Positions 1-8,421 of a stretch of DNA of 44,698 nt are shown piece after piece; the stretch's first letter is position 1; each line of letters begins with the position of its first letter. Source of the stretch: a bacterium (GTDB lineage Bacteria > Planctomycetota > Planctomycetia > Kolteriales > Kolteriaceae); NCBI GenBank assembly GCA_019748235.1, contig JAIEPU010000034.1:1-44698 (forward strand), read 5' to 3'. The notes under the pieces were generated by a model, which saw nothing but the letters and a program-made list of their open reading frames with translations, had not been told where the DNA came from and ran no database searches. Made by a program: the position numbers and the translations under genes.

Positions 1-526
1 GAAAGACTCGAAACGAACATTCGAGGATCTTGTCGAAGATCTGATCCATATCAAGCGTTTGAGCGATCGCCTGACTGATCTCGAAAATTGCTTTGAGTTT
101 CAGTTCAGGCCTTACGCCGCTGACGAACATACCGGCGGACTGCGCATCGAATGTCGAAAGGACGGTGGAGGGCCGATCATCCTCGATCGAGGGTGTATCG
201 ATCGTCGAGCCGCTTACCCCATCGACGACGCTTGCATCGCTTCGATAGACAAACAGCGTTTCACAGATTTTGACACGATCATTGTCATTGAGTTTGACGC
301 GTGCTTCGATCCGCTTCCCGTTCACGAGCGTGCCGTTTCGGCTCTTTTGATCTTCGATGAAATAGCTTTGACCATCTCGAGTCATGTGCGCATGGAAACG
401 GCTGACTGAGTTGCCGTCGAGCGGGACTTCACAGTCTGGATGGCGACCGATTCTGACTTCGTCAGTGATCAGTTCATATTTCGTGCCGGCTTTCTTGCCG
501 GTCAGGACTTGCAGGATGGCTGGCAA
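1..526 (-). CDS. FHA-GAF signalling protein, C-terminus beyond window edge
   Basis: Translating the minus strand from 526 gives an N-terminal forkhead-associated (FHA) domain with its phosphothreonine-binding signature: IGRHPDC, then SRFHAHM, then KSRNGTLVNGKRI. After a linker, the segment ending at the window edge (KLKAIFEISQAIAQTLDMDQ) looks like the first helix of a GAF domain. FHA-GAF proteins often end in a SpoIIE-type phosphatase, a kinase or a cyclase, but that part is outside the window. I place the start at a TTG (526-524). An in-frame TGA lies just upstream (532-530), no ATG precedes the FHA fold, and GGGAG sits about 6 bases before the TTG. FHA proteins of this type commonly begin MPAILQVL, as here. 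The start lies inside the 3' end of the upstream gene, so the two are probably translationally coupled. Confidence 0.85.
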   Translation of the reverse strand, partial: MPAILQVLTGKKAGTKYELITDEVRIGRHPDCEVPLDGNSVSRFHAHMTRDGQSYFIEDQKSRNGTLVNGKRIEARVKLNDNDRVKICETLFVYRSDASVVDGVSGSTIDTPSIEDDRPSTVLSTFDAQSAGMFVSGVRPELKLKAIFEISQAIAQTLDMDQIFDKILECSFRVF

Positions 527-783
527 GTGTCACTCCCACCCGCTTCCTCGGTCTCACTCGCCTGACGAGAAAGTCGCCAGAAAGTAATCCCGAAGAATCC
601 GGTGATGGCGAAAGGCATCGAGGCCATGAAAAGGATGCTGGTATTGAAAGCGGCTGCGTTGTTGGCTTTGGTTCGGGCATCTGAACTCGCCAGTCCGCGA
701 GCGCACGTCGGGCATGCGGAGACTGCCGGCACGATGGCCAAGCACGCCGCAAGCACGATCAGCCGCATGGACCTTCTCATCAT
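502..783 (-). CDS. Small membrane protein with CPTC motif
   Basis: This 93-residue protein has an N-terminal hydrophobic signal or anchor (about residues 4-22), ending in a SACPTCARG segment. A second hydrophobic segment lies at about residues 45-68 (ILFMASMPFAITGFFGITFW), followed by a short charged and cysteine-containing tail. The CxxC directly after the signal could be redox-active or metal-binding outside the membrane; that is inference. I chose the ATG at 783 because it opens a clean signal peptide and has GGGGA about 9 bases upstream. The longer ORF start at 819 adds 12 residues without signal character. The 3' end overlaps the TTG start of the FHA gene by 25 bases. Small CPxC proteins of this kind occur in planctomycetes, but I know of no assigned function. 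Confidence 0.7.
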   Translation of the reverse strand: MMRRSMRLIVLAACLAIVPAVSACPTCARGLASSDARTKANNAAAFNTSILFMASMPFAITGFFGITFWRLSRQASETEEAGGSDTCQPSCKS

Positions 784-819
784 GGCGAATATCCCCGCCG
801 AAGCATTTCGACGAACCAA

Positions 820-1082
820 ACATTACACGGTGAACCCTTTTGTTGTAACACTCGCGGCATGCCCCTCCAAGCGCTTTCCCAGTCGCACCCTCCTCAAAAT
901 GACTGACGCGTCCACTTAACAAAGACCCTGATAATGTGCGCAAACTGTGAGCATTTTGTTGGTTTCCACGACTCTCTCTCCGCCAGCTTTTGAATGTTTT
1001 CTCGAGTTCAACGATTCCCTTTTCTCCTTTCGCCCGAAGGATGGAGTTGGGACATCTTCGAATCGCACCATGGGAGTTCATC
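820..1082. other. Divergent intergenic region
   Basis: This gap separates the minus-strand CPTC gene from the plus-strand DsbD-like gene and must hold promoters for both. I see no convincing -35/-10 pair or conserved RNA. The only clear signal is GGGAG six bases before the ATG at 1083. Confidence 0.5.
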
Positions 1083-1967
1083 ATGCCAACGACAGCATTC
1101 CTGTCGCCCGTCATCCCCTCCCGTCGTCGCACGATACTCTGGGGAATCCCCCTTCTTGTCCTATCGCTTCTCGCCCTTGGGCCCGGGACGACACGCGCCG
1201 AGCTTCCCGGAGGAATTCGAGTGACGGCACAAGTTGAACCGGGCCGACTCCAGCCGGGGACGAAAGCGGAATTGCGGGTGAAAGTGCATCTACCCAGTGG
1301 CTGGATCGTCTACGATTTGGAGCAGGTTCCTAACTCCGTCCTGCCGACGTCCATCGAACTCGACTCGAACGAAGACATCGCACCGGTCGAAACCTTCCGA
1401 TCGGAAGGGGCGAAGGAAGACATCGAACCGAAATTCGGCAGCCGAATCGCGCGTTTCTTCGATCGAACGCCGACCTTCCGACGGCCGATTATCGTCGCGG
1501 AGAACGCGCGGCCCGGCGAGCATACCCTCTCGGGACATATCGGCTTTCTCGTTCAACAGCGATCGACGAAGCGCTTCTATGTCATCACGAAGGCTCTTTT
1601 CTCCACGAATCTCGTCGTGGAAATCGTCAAACCCTCTGAAACGACTGACTCGCAACCCGCAAGCACTACGGGTGAGCTTCCCCTTTCGGAGGCCACGGTT
1701 ACAAGTTTGACATCAAGGGCAATGAAGCCCCCCCGTCCGGTTGGTCCTGCTCCAAAATTTGCCATTCAGATTGACACGCGCCCGTCCCGCATCTCGCATC
1801 CTTGGACGCTGACCCCAAAAGCGATCGCTTGGTTAATCGGGATTGGTTTGGTCAGCATTGGATTCATCTGGGGTTGGATGACCCCTCCCTACGTCGCGCC
1901 GACAGAGCCTGACCCATCCTTCAATTGGTCGATATCTCCTCGGAAGAAGTCACCCTCCCCTTCATGA
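1083..1967 (+). CDS. Free-standing DsbD N-terminal (alpha) domain-like membrane-anchored protein
   Basis: The protein is 294 residues. A signal segment (about 18-38) is followed by a beta-rich domain resembling the periplasmic alpha domain of DsbD (DsbC/DsbD N-terminal family). It carries VEPGRLQPGTKAELRVKVHL near the start and GEHTLSGHIGFLVQQ later. In classical DsbD this domain shuttles reducing equivalents and is fused to an eight-helix membrane domain and a thioredoxin. Here those parts are absent and the protein ends in one transmembrane helix (about 248-267) and a basic, proline-rich tail. No cysteine pair is evident in the predicted alpha domain, so ordinary thiol exchange is unlikely. 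The start at 1083 is preferred over 990 because of GGGAG with a 6-base spacer and an immediate signal sequence. The thioesterase start follows 24 bases later. Confidence 0.7.
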   Translation: MPTTAFLSPVIPSRRRTILWGIPLLVLSLLALGPGTTRAELPGGIRVTAQVEPGRLQPGTKAELRVKVHLPSGWIVYDLEQVPNSVLPTSIELDSNEDIAPVETFRSEGAKEDIEPKFGSRIARFFDRTPTFRRPIIVAENARPGEHTLSGHIGFLVQQRSTKRFYVITKALFSTNLVVEIVKPSETTDSQPASTTGELPLSEATVTSLTSRAMKPPRPVGPAPKFAIQIDTRPSRISHPWTLTPKAIAWLIGIGLVSIGFIWGWMTPPYVAPTEPDPSFNWSISPRKKSPSPS

Positions 1968-1991
1968 CCTATAAGCTTGTATAACGATGCG

Positions 1992-2423
1992 ATGAATAAC
2001 GAGACACCCGCGTTCGTCTATCGCCATCAGGTGCAATTCGTTGACACCGACATGGCGGGCATTGTCCACTTCTCGAACTTCTTCCGATACATGGAAGCGG
2101 CAGAGGATGCATTCCTTCGACACCTCGACATCGACCTGGTGAGTACGATCGGCGGCAAACATGTCAGCCTTCCCCGGCTGTCAGCCACCTGTCAGTACAG
2201 CAGCCCGCTTCGATTCCCCGACAAAGTTGATGTGGCGGTGCGGGTCAAGGAAATGAGCCGCAAGACGATCCGTTACTCGTTTGTCATGTCAGTTGATGAT
2301 CGCCAGGTTGCTGAGGGCGAAGTGCTGGCCGTCTGTTGCGAGGTCAGCGAGAAACTGCAATCGATCCCGCTTCCCGAGGGCATGCGCGCGAAGCTAGAAG
2401 CATACCTAGCGGACAAGTCGTAG
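1992..2423 (+). CDS. YbgC/4HBT-type acyl-CoA thioesterase
   Basis: This is a 143-residue single hotdog-fold protein of the 4-hydroxybenzoyl-CoA thioesterase/YbgC family, which hydrolyses acyl-CoA or acyl-ACP thioesters in the cytoplasm. The diagnostic N-terminal motif is present, VDTDMAGIVHFSNFFRYMEAA, with the likely catalytic aspartate at residue 18 (DTD at 18-20) and the GIVHF strand. Length matches single-domain family members. An in-frame TTG lies at 1977, but I prefer the ATG at 1992 because it starts directly before the fold; neither has a strong SD. The gene converges on a minus-strand methyltransferase 18 bases downstream. The physiological substrate cannot be told from sequence. Confidence 0.85.
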   Translation: MNNETPAFVYRHQVQFVDTDMAGIVHFSNFFRYMEAAEDAFLRHLDIDLVSTIGGKHVSLPRLSATCQYSSPLRFPDKVDVAVRVKEMSRKTIRYSFVMSVDDRQVAEGEVLAVCCEVSEKLQSIPLPEGMRAKLEAYLADKS

Positions 2424-2441
2424 AGAAGTGACACTTACCCG

Positions 2442-3161
2442 TCACGCCTTCATGCCGCCGTAAACGGCAAAAGAAATGTTCTTGTGAAGGACGTCAACCT
2501 TGTCGAAACCCGCTTGACGCATTACGTCGAGCTGAAATGTAAGCGGACGAGGAGTGTCCTCCTTTTCGATCCAACCGAACACAAGATCCCGGTACTCCGG
2601 TCCCTTCAAGTCGACCAGATACTGGGCGTACAGTGACTGCATCTCTTGCTCAGCTCCCTCCATCTCATGGTCGAGCAAGTCGTACACCCAAAACGTTCCT
2701 CCTGAACGAAGCGATTGATGGATACGTCGAAAAGTAGCATGCCACTCGGCATCCTCGCGCAGATGATGAAACACCGCGCCACCGACGGCAATGTCGAACT
2801 CCTCGTCGTCGAGGTCCACTTGGCGAATGTCCCCTTGGATAGTAACGACCGCTCTCCTCGTGACTGCCGCGATCCGCTCTGCCGCCCGGTCGAGCATCGG
2901 CTGGCTCAAATCGACGAGTGTCACCTCCATGTCAGGAATGCGCTCCAGCATTTTGAGCGAGTAATTCCCCGCGCCGCATCCAATATCGAGAAGTCTCTTC
3001 GCGTTTGGATTCGTCCGTGCCGCCACACGTGCGATCAAGTCCAGGCTCATGGCTGAGTCGATTTGCGCGGTATTGCCGATCTCAAGCTGGCTGAATCGCT
3101 CGACATCGTTATCGAATCGGTGCTTGATCTCTTCCACGGACGACTTGGCCGGCTTGGTCAT
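2442..3161 (-). CDS. Class I SAM-dependent methyltransferase
   Basis: The 239-residue protein has a Rossmann-type methyltransferase fold. Motif I is LLDIGCGAGNYS (about 57-68), an acidic residue ending strand 2 lies in VTLVDLS, and a later FDIAVGGAVFHHL segment is the usual motif before strand 5. The substrate is not identifiable. The layout is of the type-11/25 family, with some resemblance to CmoA-like proteins. The start at 3161 is fixed by GGAGGAG six bases upstream; the 5-residue longer reading from TTG at 3176 would put the SD inside the gene. It lies downstream of fabF on the same strand, but a 250-base gap with a hairpin and a degenerate REP element separates them. Confidence 0.85.
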   Translation of the reverse strand: MTKPAKSSVEEIKHRFDNDVERFSQLEIGNTAQIDSAMSLDLIARVAARTNPNAKRLLDIGCGAGNYSLKMLERIPDMEVTLVDLSQPMLDRAAERIAAVTRRAVVTIQGDIRQVDLDDEEFDIAVGGAVFHHLREDAEWHATFRRIHQSLRSGGTFWVYDLLDHEMEGAEQEMQSLYAQYLVDLKGPEYRDLVFGWIEKEDTPRPLTFQLDVMRQAGFDKVDVLHKNISFAVYGGMKA

Positions 3162-3253
3162 TGCGAACTCCTCCAATGGTTCCGCTCTATTTCTTTCATG
3201 GTCATGACTGCGAAAGGGGAGTGCAAGTTCGGAAGGTGATCAAGAAACGTGAA

Positions 3254-3275
3254 CGCCCCTCCGGCGAGAGGGGCG
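3254..3275 (-). terminator. Hairpin downstream of fabF
   Basis: A perfect 8-bp stem CGCCCCTC/GAGGGGCG closes a 6-base loop. It sits between the fabF stop and the methyltransferase start. Read on the minus strand it is followed by a poor, interrupted T tract, so Rho-independent termination is plausible but weak. Confidence 0.4.
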
Positions 3276-3303
3276 ATCTTGTCATTCGATGGTGGACTTC
3301 CTC

Positions 3304-3357
3304 GGGTGGCCCGAACAACTTGCTTGTCCGGGGCGGCGAAGCAGCCAAGAGGACCGA
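3304..3357 (+). repeat. REP-like two-hairpin element, degenerate copy A
   Basis: This is the most diverged of six copies in the window. It keeps the GGGTGGCCCG head, a first hairpin (CCCGAACAA paired imperfectly with TTGTCCGGG), a second imperfect arm around GCGAAGC, and the tail AAGAGGACCGA, where other copies read AAGAGGGCCGA. It is intergenic, between fabF and the methyltransferase. Confidence 0.6.
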
Positions 3358-3412
3358 GAACCTGCGATGTCCTATTCTGCCTTTGACGACCGCCTCGTCG
3401 CTTCGTCGCTTC

Positions 3413-4690
3413 TTACACCGCCGCCATAATCAAGGCTGCGTTCTGGCCGCCAAACCCAAACGAATTCGACAATGCGATGCTCACCGGCTCTTGGCGGGCG
3501 GTGTTCGGCACATAGTCCAGATCGCACTTCGGATCGGGCGAAGTCAAATTGATCGTCGGCGGCAGAACCCCCTGATTGATCGTCAAGGCTGTCGCGGCCG
3601 CTTCCACCGCCCCCGCCGCACCAATCAAATGGCCGATCATACTCTTGATCGAACTCATCGGCATTCGCTTCGCATCGGGACCGAACGCCGCCTTGACCGC
3701 GTTCGTCTCCATCTCATCGTTGAGCTGCGTGCTTGTGCCGTGAGCATTGATGTAGTCGATCTGGTCGCGATTGAGTTTCGCTTCCTTGAGCGCCATCTCC
3801 ATCGCGCGGACGGCTCCCTTTCCGCTCGGATCGGGTCGGGTAATGCCGAACGCATCGCACGAAGAACCGTATCCGATCACTTCCGCGTAAATGTGAGCAC
3901 CACGCGATCGGGCTCGCTCGTATTCCTCGAGGACCAGTACCGCCGAACCTTCACCAAGCACAAAGCCGTCGCGTTCACGATCGAAGGGACGGCTCACTTC
4001 CGTCGAGCTTCGCTGAGATCGGCTGAGAGCTCCAAGCGATGCATACGCCACAAGCATGAGCGGCTCAATTCGGCTATCAGAACCACCGGCAAGCATCACA
4101 TCGGCATCGTCGCGGGCAATGAGTCGAAAGGCCTCGCCAATCGCTTGCGTGCCGGCGGCACAGGCGGTCGTGATCGTATTGCACGGACCCTCGGCATGAT
4201 GAAGGATCGCCAGGTGAGAGCTGAGCATATTCGGCAATAGCTTCAATAGCCAAAGGGGCTCGAGCGATTTCGAAGCGACTTGTCCGAATCGAGAGGCCTC
4301 AAACGAGCCGGTGTCATTCAGTGAATTTAGGATCGGTTGAGCCAGATCCGACAGTCCCATCGGGACGACGCCCGAGCCCATGCAAACACCGAATCGATGC
4401 GATTCCGTATTCTCGTCGTTGAGACCGGCTTTTTCTTTGGCTTGATGAGCCGCCGCGACGGCGAATTGAATATTGCGACCCATCACTTTGAGCGACTTGC
4501 GATCGGGAAGAAGATGCTTCACCGAAAGCTTCCGAATCTCACCTGCGATTTGCGCGGGATACGTCGAGGCGTCGAAGCATTCGATTGGCCCGATCCCCGA
4601 GCGTCCGGTCGTGCATGACTCCCAGAACTCCTCGGTCGTATTCCCATTGGGCGCGACGACACCTATGCCGGTGACAACGACCCTTCGCAT
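3413..4690 (-). CDS. fabF: Beta-ketoacyl-ACP synthase II (FabF/KASII-like)
   Basis: This 425-residue condensing enzyme extends acyl-ACP with malonyl-ACP in type II fatty-acid synthesis. The catalytic Cys-His-His triad is intact: Cys177 in TTACAAG, His317 in NAHGTS and His354 in MIGHLIGAAGA. The C-terminal SNSFGFGGQNA is typical. Length is close to E. coli FabF (about 413). GGGAG seven bases upstream supports the ATG at 4690. No acpP, fabD or fabG is adjacent, so this may be a secondary KAS II paralog serving a specialised lipid or polyketide-like product rather than the housekeeping copy. A hairpin and a degenerate REP copy lie downstream. Confidence 0.93.
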   Translation of the reverse strand: MRRVVVTGIGVVAPNGNTTEEFWESCTTGRSGIGPIECFDASTYPAQIAGEIRKLSVKHLLPDRKSLKVMGRNIQFAVAAAHQAKEKAGLNDENTESHRFGVCMGSGVVPMGLSDLAQPILNSLNDTGSFEASRFGQVASKSLEPLWLLKLLPNMLSSHLAILHHAEGPCNTITTACAAGTQAIGEAFRLIARDDADVMLAGGSDSRIEPLMLVAYASLGALSRSQRSSTEVSRPFDRERDGFVLGEGSAVLVLEEYERARSRGAHIYAEVIGYGSSCDAFGITRPDPSGKGAVRAMEMALKEAKLNRDQIDYINAHGTSTQLNDEMETNAVKAAFGPDAKRMPMSSIKSMIGHLIGAAGAVEAAATALTINQGVLPPTINLTSPDPKCDLDYVPNTARQEPVSIALSNSFGFGGQNAALIMAAV

Positions 4691-5006
4691 GGTTTATCTC
4701 CCGACCACTCCGATATTCCCTGGAGTGGCATTAGGACCCTGGTACGAATTCCATTTGCAGGCGAGGCGGCGTCACAGAGTGCCATTAGCGGTTCGACGGA
4801 TCGGCTCCGCACGTCGAATCCCGGTCAGAGATGATCACTCCCCGACTTCCCCCTCGGATGATGCCCCACCAGAACATGCACCCAAGCCGGCCCATCATCA
4901 AATCGAGGAGACGCGCTTCCGCATTCTTATGCGTGAACTCGCACGGCAGAGGTGGTACAACTCGTACCGTCGACAGAACCACGACTGTCACAGGGGAGGG
5001 AAACAG
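4691..5006. other. Divergent intergenic region fabF / WD40 gene
   Basis: This 316-base gap between two divergent genes is readable as ORF, but only as an upstream extension without SD. The strong SD-like AGGGGAGGGA just before 5007 marks the true start of the WD40 gene. I see no convincing promoter boxes or RNA element. Confidence 0.5.
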
Positions 5007-5951
5007 ATGTTCCGAAGATTTTTTCTATCGCTGGCCCTTGGCGGCCTGGTTGTCCCTGGTTCGACTGCCTTCGCCGATTTACCCGCCGACATCACGGCTC
5101 ATGACGGGCTCGTCTCGTCCCTCACCTTTTCCCCCGACGGCACTCAACTGGCCAGCGCGGGCTTCGACGGCAAGGTGAAGATTTGGAGCGTCGCTGACGG
5201 CAAGCTGGTCCGCGAGATCCCCGCGCACGAGAAAGCCTGCTACGGCGTTACCTACCGCCCCGATGGTCAAGCCATCGCGACGGCCGGGCTCGACGGACTC
5301 ATTCGCATTTGGAACCTTGCCGACGGAGCCAAGCTTGCCGAATTGAAGGGTCATACCGGCATTGTCGACGCCGTCCGCTACACGCCCGACGGTGCAATGC
5401 TCATCAGTTGCGGGCAGGACAAGACCGTTCGCTTCTGGAAGACAGCCGACAACGCCGAGGCCAAAAAACTCGAAGGGCATGGCGGAACCGTTTACAGCAT
5501 CGCTCTCAGTGCCGACGGCAAGTTCGCCGCCACCGCCAGCCAAGATAAGACCGTCCGGCTGTGGGACATTGCCGCCGGCGCGCAGGCCAAAGAACTTCCC
5601 GGCAGTGAGGATGCCGTGCTGACGGCGGTCTTTTCTCCCGACGGCGCGCTCGTCTACTCGGGAGGGATGGACCGAAAGATCAGAGTCTGGAGCGTGTCCG
5701 AGGGAAAGCAGGCTCGCGAAATCGCCGGCCACACTGACCCGGTGTTCGGACTCGCGCTCAATGCCGCCGGTGATCGACTGGTGTCATCGGGCTATGCCGG
5801 CAACATCAACATTTGGAATGCCGCCGACGGGGCGAAGATGAGCAGCACCAAACCATCGTTCGGCGGTTACTCCGTCGCGATCTCACCAACCGGCAAGTTC
5901 ATCGTCAGCGGCCACGAGAACGGCCACATCTATGTCACACCGATGCCGTGA
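5007..5951 (+). CDS. Exported WD40-repeat beta-propeller protein
   Basis: The protein is 314 residues. A signal peptide (about 1-23, ending AFA) is followed by seven WD40 repeats that fill the rest, each ending in a variant of VKIWS, IRIWN, VRFWK, VRLWD, IRVWS or INIWN; the last blade is degenerate (HIYVTP). The repeats carry the usual SPDG turns and GH dipeptides. It should form one seven-bladed propeller outside the cytoplasm, used for binding rather than catalysis. The ATG at 5007 is chosen for the signal peptide and the strong purine-rich SD; the ORF is open a further 178 codons upstream but without protein-like sequence. A good terminator follows at once, so the gene is probably monocistronic. 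Partner unknown. Confidence 0.85.
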   Translation: MFRRFFLSLALGGLVVPGSTAFADLPADITAHDGLVSSLTFSPDGTQLASAGFDGKVKIWSVADGKLVREIPAHEKACYGVTYRPDGQAIATAGLDGLIRIWNLADGAKLAELKGHTGIVDAVRYTPDGAMLISCGQDKTVRFWKTADNAEAKKLEGHGGTVYSIALSADGKFAATASQDKTVRLWDIAAGAQAKELPGSEDAVLTAVFSPDGALVYSGGMDRKIRVWSVSEGKQAREIAGHTDPVFGLALNAAGDRLVSSGYAGNINIWNAADGAKMSSTKPSFGGYSVAISPTGKFIVSGHENGHIYVTPMP

Positions 5952-5975
5952 GAGGTGTCACGGCTGATTTCTTTT
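5945..5975 (+). terminator. Rho-independent terminator of the WD40 gene
   Basis: Stem GCCGTGA (5945-5951) pairs with TCACGGC (5958-5964) around GAGGTG, followed by a T-rich run TTTCTTTT (5968-5975). The stem begins within the last codons and includes the stop. Confidence 0.6.
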
Positions 5976-5980
5976 CAAAT

Positions 5981-5992
5981 GTAGGCTGGGTC
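5981..5992 (+). repeat. Remnant of GTAG-GCTGGGTC hairpin element
   Basis: The string GTAGGCTGGGTC matches the 5' arm of the complete hairpin at 36108-36132, but the complementary arm is missing here. It lies 50 bases before REP copy B. Confidence 0.4.
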
Positions 5993-6043
5993 AACTCCAC
6001 TGATTCTTCGACGGACATCCTTCGGATAGACCCGACTTCTCTC

Positions 6044-6094
6044 GGGTAGCCCCGACAACTCGTTGTCGGGGTTGCGCAGCAACAAGAGGGCCGA
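6044..6094 (+). repeat. REP-like two-hairpin element, copy B
   Basis: This is a 51-base element. The GGGTAG head is followed by a perfect hairpin CCCCGACAA-CTCG-TTGTCGGGG, then a second hairpin GTTGC-GCA-GCAAC, then the tail AAGAGGGCCGA. It differs from copy D (37505-37555, opposite strand) at a single base in the second loop. It is intergenic, downstream of the WD40 gene. Confidence 0.85.
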
Positions 6095-6291
6095 ATGTCC
6101 GACAAACTCTACATCATTCAATGCGTCAGTGAGTCGCCTCAGTTTTTAGTGCCCAATTTGCGAGTTCGATAGCAAGTGGAGCAGTATGTCTGGATCCAGC
6201 GAAGAGCGGTTTCGACGAAAGAATTATTGAACTCAAAGCACACGACGAGCGTCTTTGGAAATGCGGTAACAGCGAAAGAGTATCATGCGCT

Positions 6292-7026
6292 ATGTCGTCA
6301 GATGATATGAATGCGAACACGCCGACTTCCGATCAAAGGAATTCAACGTCAGACCTATTTCTTTACATATTCTTTTGCGCCGTTGTTTTGCTTTTGATGG
6401 TCACCCTATTAGTGGCCACGTTTCCGAGTCTGCTCGATCGGCTGAAGTTCTTTGACTTGTCGAAGGAAATTCCACTCCCAAAAACCGAGGATATCGTCTC
6501 CGTCACGGCATCGTTTCGTGCCGATCATGTCCTTTTTTACGAAGACATTCCCGAGACGGCCCTTCCCCGAGAAATCGCGATTCACTTAATTGACTATATG
6601 CGACCAATCAGGACGTTGAATTGGGATGATCACACGCGAAAAGCTAATTCCACAGGACCGTTTGTAAAGTTTCGAATTATGACACATCAATCTGAAGTGC
6701 TAGAGATTGATGCATATATGGGCCTAGGACAATACGGGCTTCTTTGCAGGGTGAATGGCGAAGAATGTATTCGCGGAGGTGAGTTTCATTACATTGGCTA
6801 TCTCTATGCGACAGACCAATCTGGCGAGCACCGCCGTGGGGAGGCTGGCGAGGGATTTACTTTGAGAGATCTTGTCGAGGCGGTTTCTTTGAGCAAATTC
6901 GATGGTAAAGACCGCTCCGAGGAAATTGAGCTTTGCCTGTTGGAACTCGATGCCGCGTCTGGTCGACGACCTCTTGAGGAACTCGATCGAGTCCGAAAAG
7001 AATTCTATGACCGGCAAAACAAATAG
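6292..7026 (+). CDS. Hypothetical protein with one N-terminal membrane helix
   Basis: I do not recognise this 244-residue protein. A short polar N-terminus is followed by one strong transmembrane helix (about 23-45), then a soluble mixed alpha/beta region without known motifs and an acidic, charged C-terminus. Topology suggests a bitopic membrane protein with a globular domain on one side. The ATG at 6292 is used; another in-frame ATG at 6307 is possible, and neither has a strong SD. The gene and its upstream flank are visibly more AT-rich than neighbouring genes, and it lies next to a REP copy, which may indicate an acquired or fast-evolving gene. It ends 3 bases from the convergent htrA-type gene. 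Confidence 0.6.
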   Translation: MSSDDMNANTPTSDQRNSTSDLFLYIFFCAVVLLLMVTLLVATFPSLLDRLKFFDLSKEIPLPKTEDIVSVTASFRADHVLFYEDIPETALPREIAIHLIDYMRPIRTLNWDDHTRKANSTGPFVKFRIMTHQSEVLEIDAYMGLGQYGLLCRVNGEECIRGGEFHYIGYLYATDQSGEHRRGEAGEGFTLRDLVEAVSLSKFDGKDRSEEIELCLLELDAASGRRPLEELDRVRKEFYDRQNK

Positions 7027-7029
7027 TCG

Positions 7030-8421
7030 CTACCTCGCCCGGAGCTGTGTCCTCATCCGATAGATCAACCTCTTCCCCACACGAAGCAACCCAAGTGGGA
7101 CGGCTGAACCCTCGTCAACGTTTTCAAGCAACAGGCCAACATCGTCCAGCGATGAAGGAGCGTAAGGGCCGATCTCGGTGACGATATCACCCGGCTCGAT
7201 TCCAGTCCGGCCAGCAGGGCCATTCGGATCGACCTTGCGAATGATGAGCCCCTTGGCGGAGGGGAGTTGGAGTGTCTCCGCCAACTGCTCGGTGAGAGGT
7301 TCGACCACGATTCCAAACTTCTCCATCGCGAGCTTAGCACCGTCCGGCTTTGGCATCGGGGCAAGCGTCAATGGAATCTGCCGAATCTTCCCCTCTCGCT
7401 CAATGTCGATCGTGATCGTTTCACCGGGATTTCGTCCGACGAGAGCGATGTGATAGTCGATACCGCTCGTCACTTCCTGTCCATCGATCGCGTGAAGAAC
7501 ATCGCCCGGCTTAAAAGCGGCCGCGGCTGCCGGCGTGTTCGGAGCGACTCCTGTAATGGTCGCTCGATGGAACGGATCGACCTCGAGCCCGGCGACGATG
7601 CGATACCTTCGTTCGACCGATAGCAGGCTCGGCAATGATTCGATCAGCTTGTTTACGGGAATGGCAAAGCCGATGTTCTGCGCATCGGCCCGGATCGCGG
7701 TCGTGATGCCGATCAATTCACCGACGACATTGAACAGCGGCCCCCCGGAGTTACCGGGATTGATGCTGGCGTCGGTCTGAATTAATCCGTCGAGTCCCAC
7801 CTCTTCTTTGACTTCAAGCTTGCGATCGAGTGCGCTGATGACGCCCGAGGTGACAGTGGTTTCGAGCCCCATCGGATTGCCGATCGCAATGGTCGTCTCG
7901 CCGATCATCAGATCGTCCGAGCTGCCCAGCTCAATCTTTGGTAACGGCTTACCCGCATCGATCTTGAGAATGGCCAAATCTCGCCGAGGATCCGTCGCGA
8001 CGATCTCGGCCACGTACTCACTCTTGTCGGCGAAGATGACTTTCCGCTCCGCTGTCCTCGCGACGACGTGGGCGTTGGTGACGATGTATCCCGAGGAATG
8101 AATGACGAAGCCGCTTCCGACGGCCGAGGTTTTATACGCGCGCGTTTCTCCCGGCGAGACGGGAAAGTCAAAGAGCTCATCGAACATGCTGTCGATCGCG
8201 AACGATGATCGGACCTGGACGATCTGCGTCGTCGAGATATTGACGACCGCTCCCTTACAACGCTCGTAAACCTCAACGACCGGCGACCGGCGGATTTTAA
8301 GTTTTTCGAGGCGGGCCTTCTCGCGCGCAACATCTCTGTCCGTCGTCACCCCCCGACCCGGCGGATCCGCAAAGACCACACCCGCCGTCAGCAGACAAAC
8401 AGCCAATACCCCACGCCACAT
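7030..8421 (-). CDS. HtrA/DegP-type serine protease with two PDZ domains
   Basis: This 463-residue exported protease has a signal peptide (about 1-18, ending FA) and a trypsin-like domain (about 45-245) with a full triad: His118 in TNAHVV, Asp148 in RRDLAILK and Ser225 in NPGNSGGPLF. Two PDZ domains follow (about 270-355 and 370-455). It should degrade or chaperone misfolded envelope proteins. Length matches the DegP/DegQ class. I start at the ATG at 8421, which opens the signal sequence with GGAGG about 12 bases upstream; a GTG at 8445 would add eight residues and place the SD within the gene. It stands alone on the minus strand. Confidence 0.9.
   Translation of the reverse strand: MWRGVLAVCLLTAGVVFADPPGRGVTTDRDVAREKARLEKLKIRRSPVVEVYERCKGAVVNISTTQIVQVRSSFAIDSMFDELFDFPVSPGETRAYKTSAVGSGFVIHSSGYIVTNAHVVARTAERKVIFADKSEYVAEIVATDPRRDLAILKIDAGKPLPKIELGSSDDLMIGETTIAIGNPMGLETTVTSGVISALDRKLEVKEEVGLDGLIQTDASINPGNSGGPLFNVVGELIGITTAIRADAQNIGFAIPVNKLIESLPSLLSVERRYRIVAGLEVDPFHRATITGVAPNTPAAAAAFKPGDVLHAIDGQEVTSGIDYHIALVGRNPGETITIDIEREGKIRQIPLTLAPMPKPDGAKLAMEKFGIVVEPLTEQLAETLQLPSAKGLIIRKVDPNGPAGRTGIEPGDIVTEIGPYAPSSLDDVGLLLENVDEGSAVPLGLLRVGKRLIYRMRTQLRAR

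Noticed and set aside
554..1132. 192-residue minus-strand ORF
   Set aside because: It overlaps the CPTC gene in another frame and the divergent intergenic region; its composition is not protein-like and it has no SD.
3161..4240. 359-residue plus-strand ORF opposite fabF
   Set aside because: It is antisense to fabF, whose catalytic motifs are complete; the Arg/His-rich translation is a codon-bias shadow.
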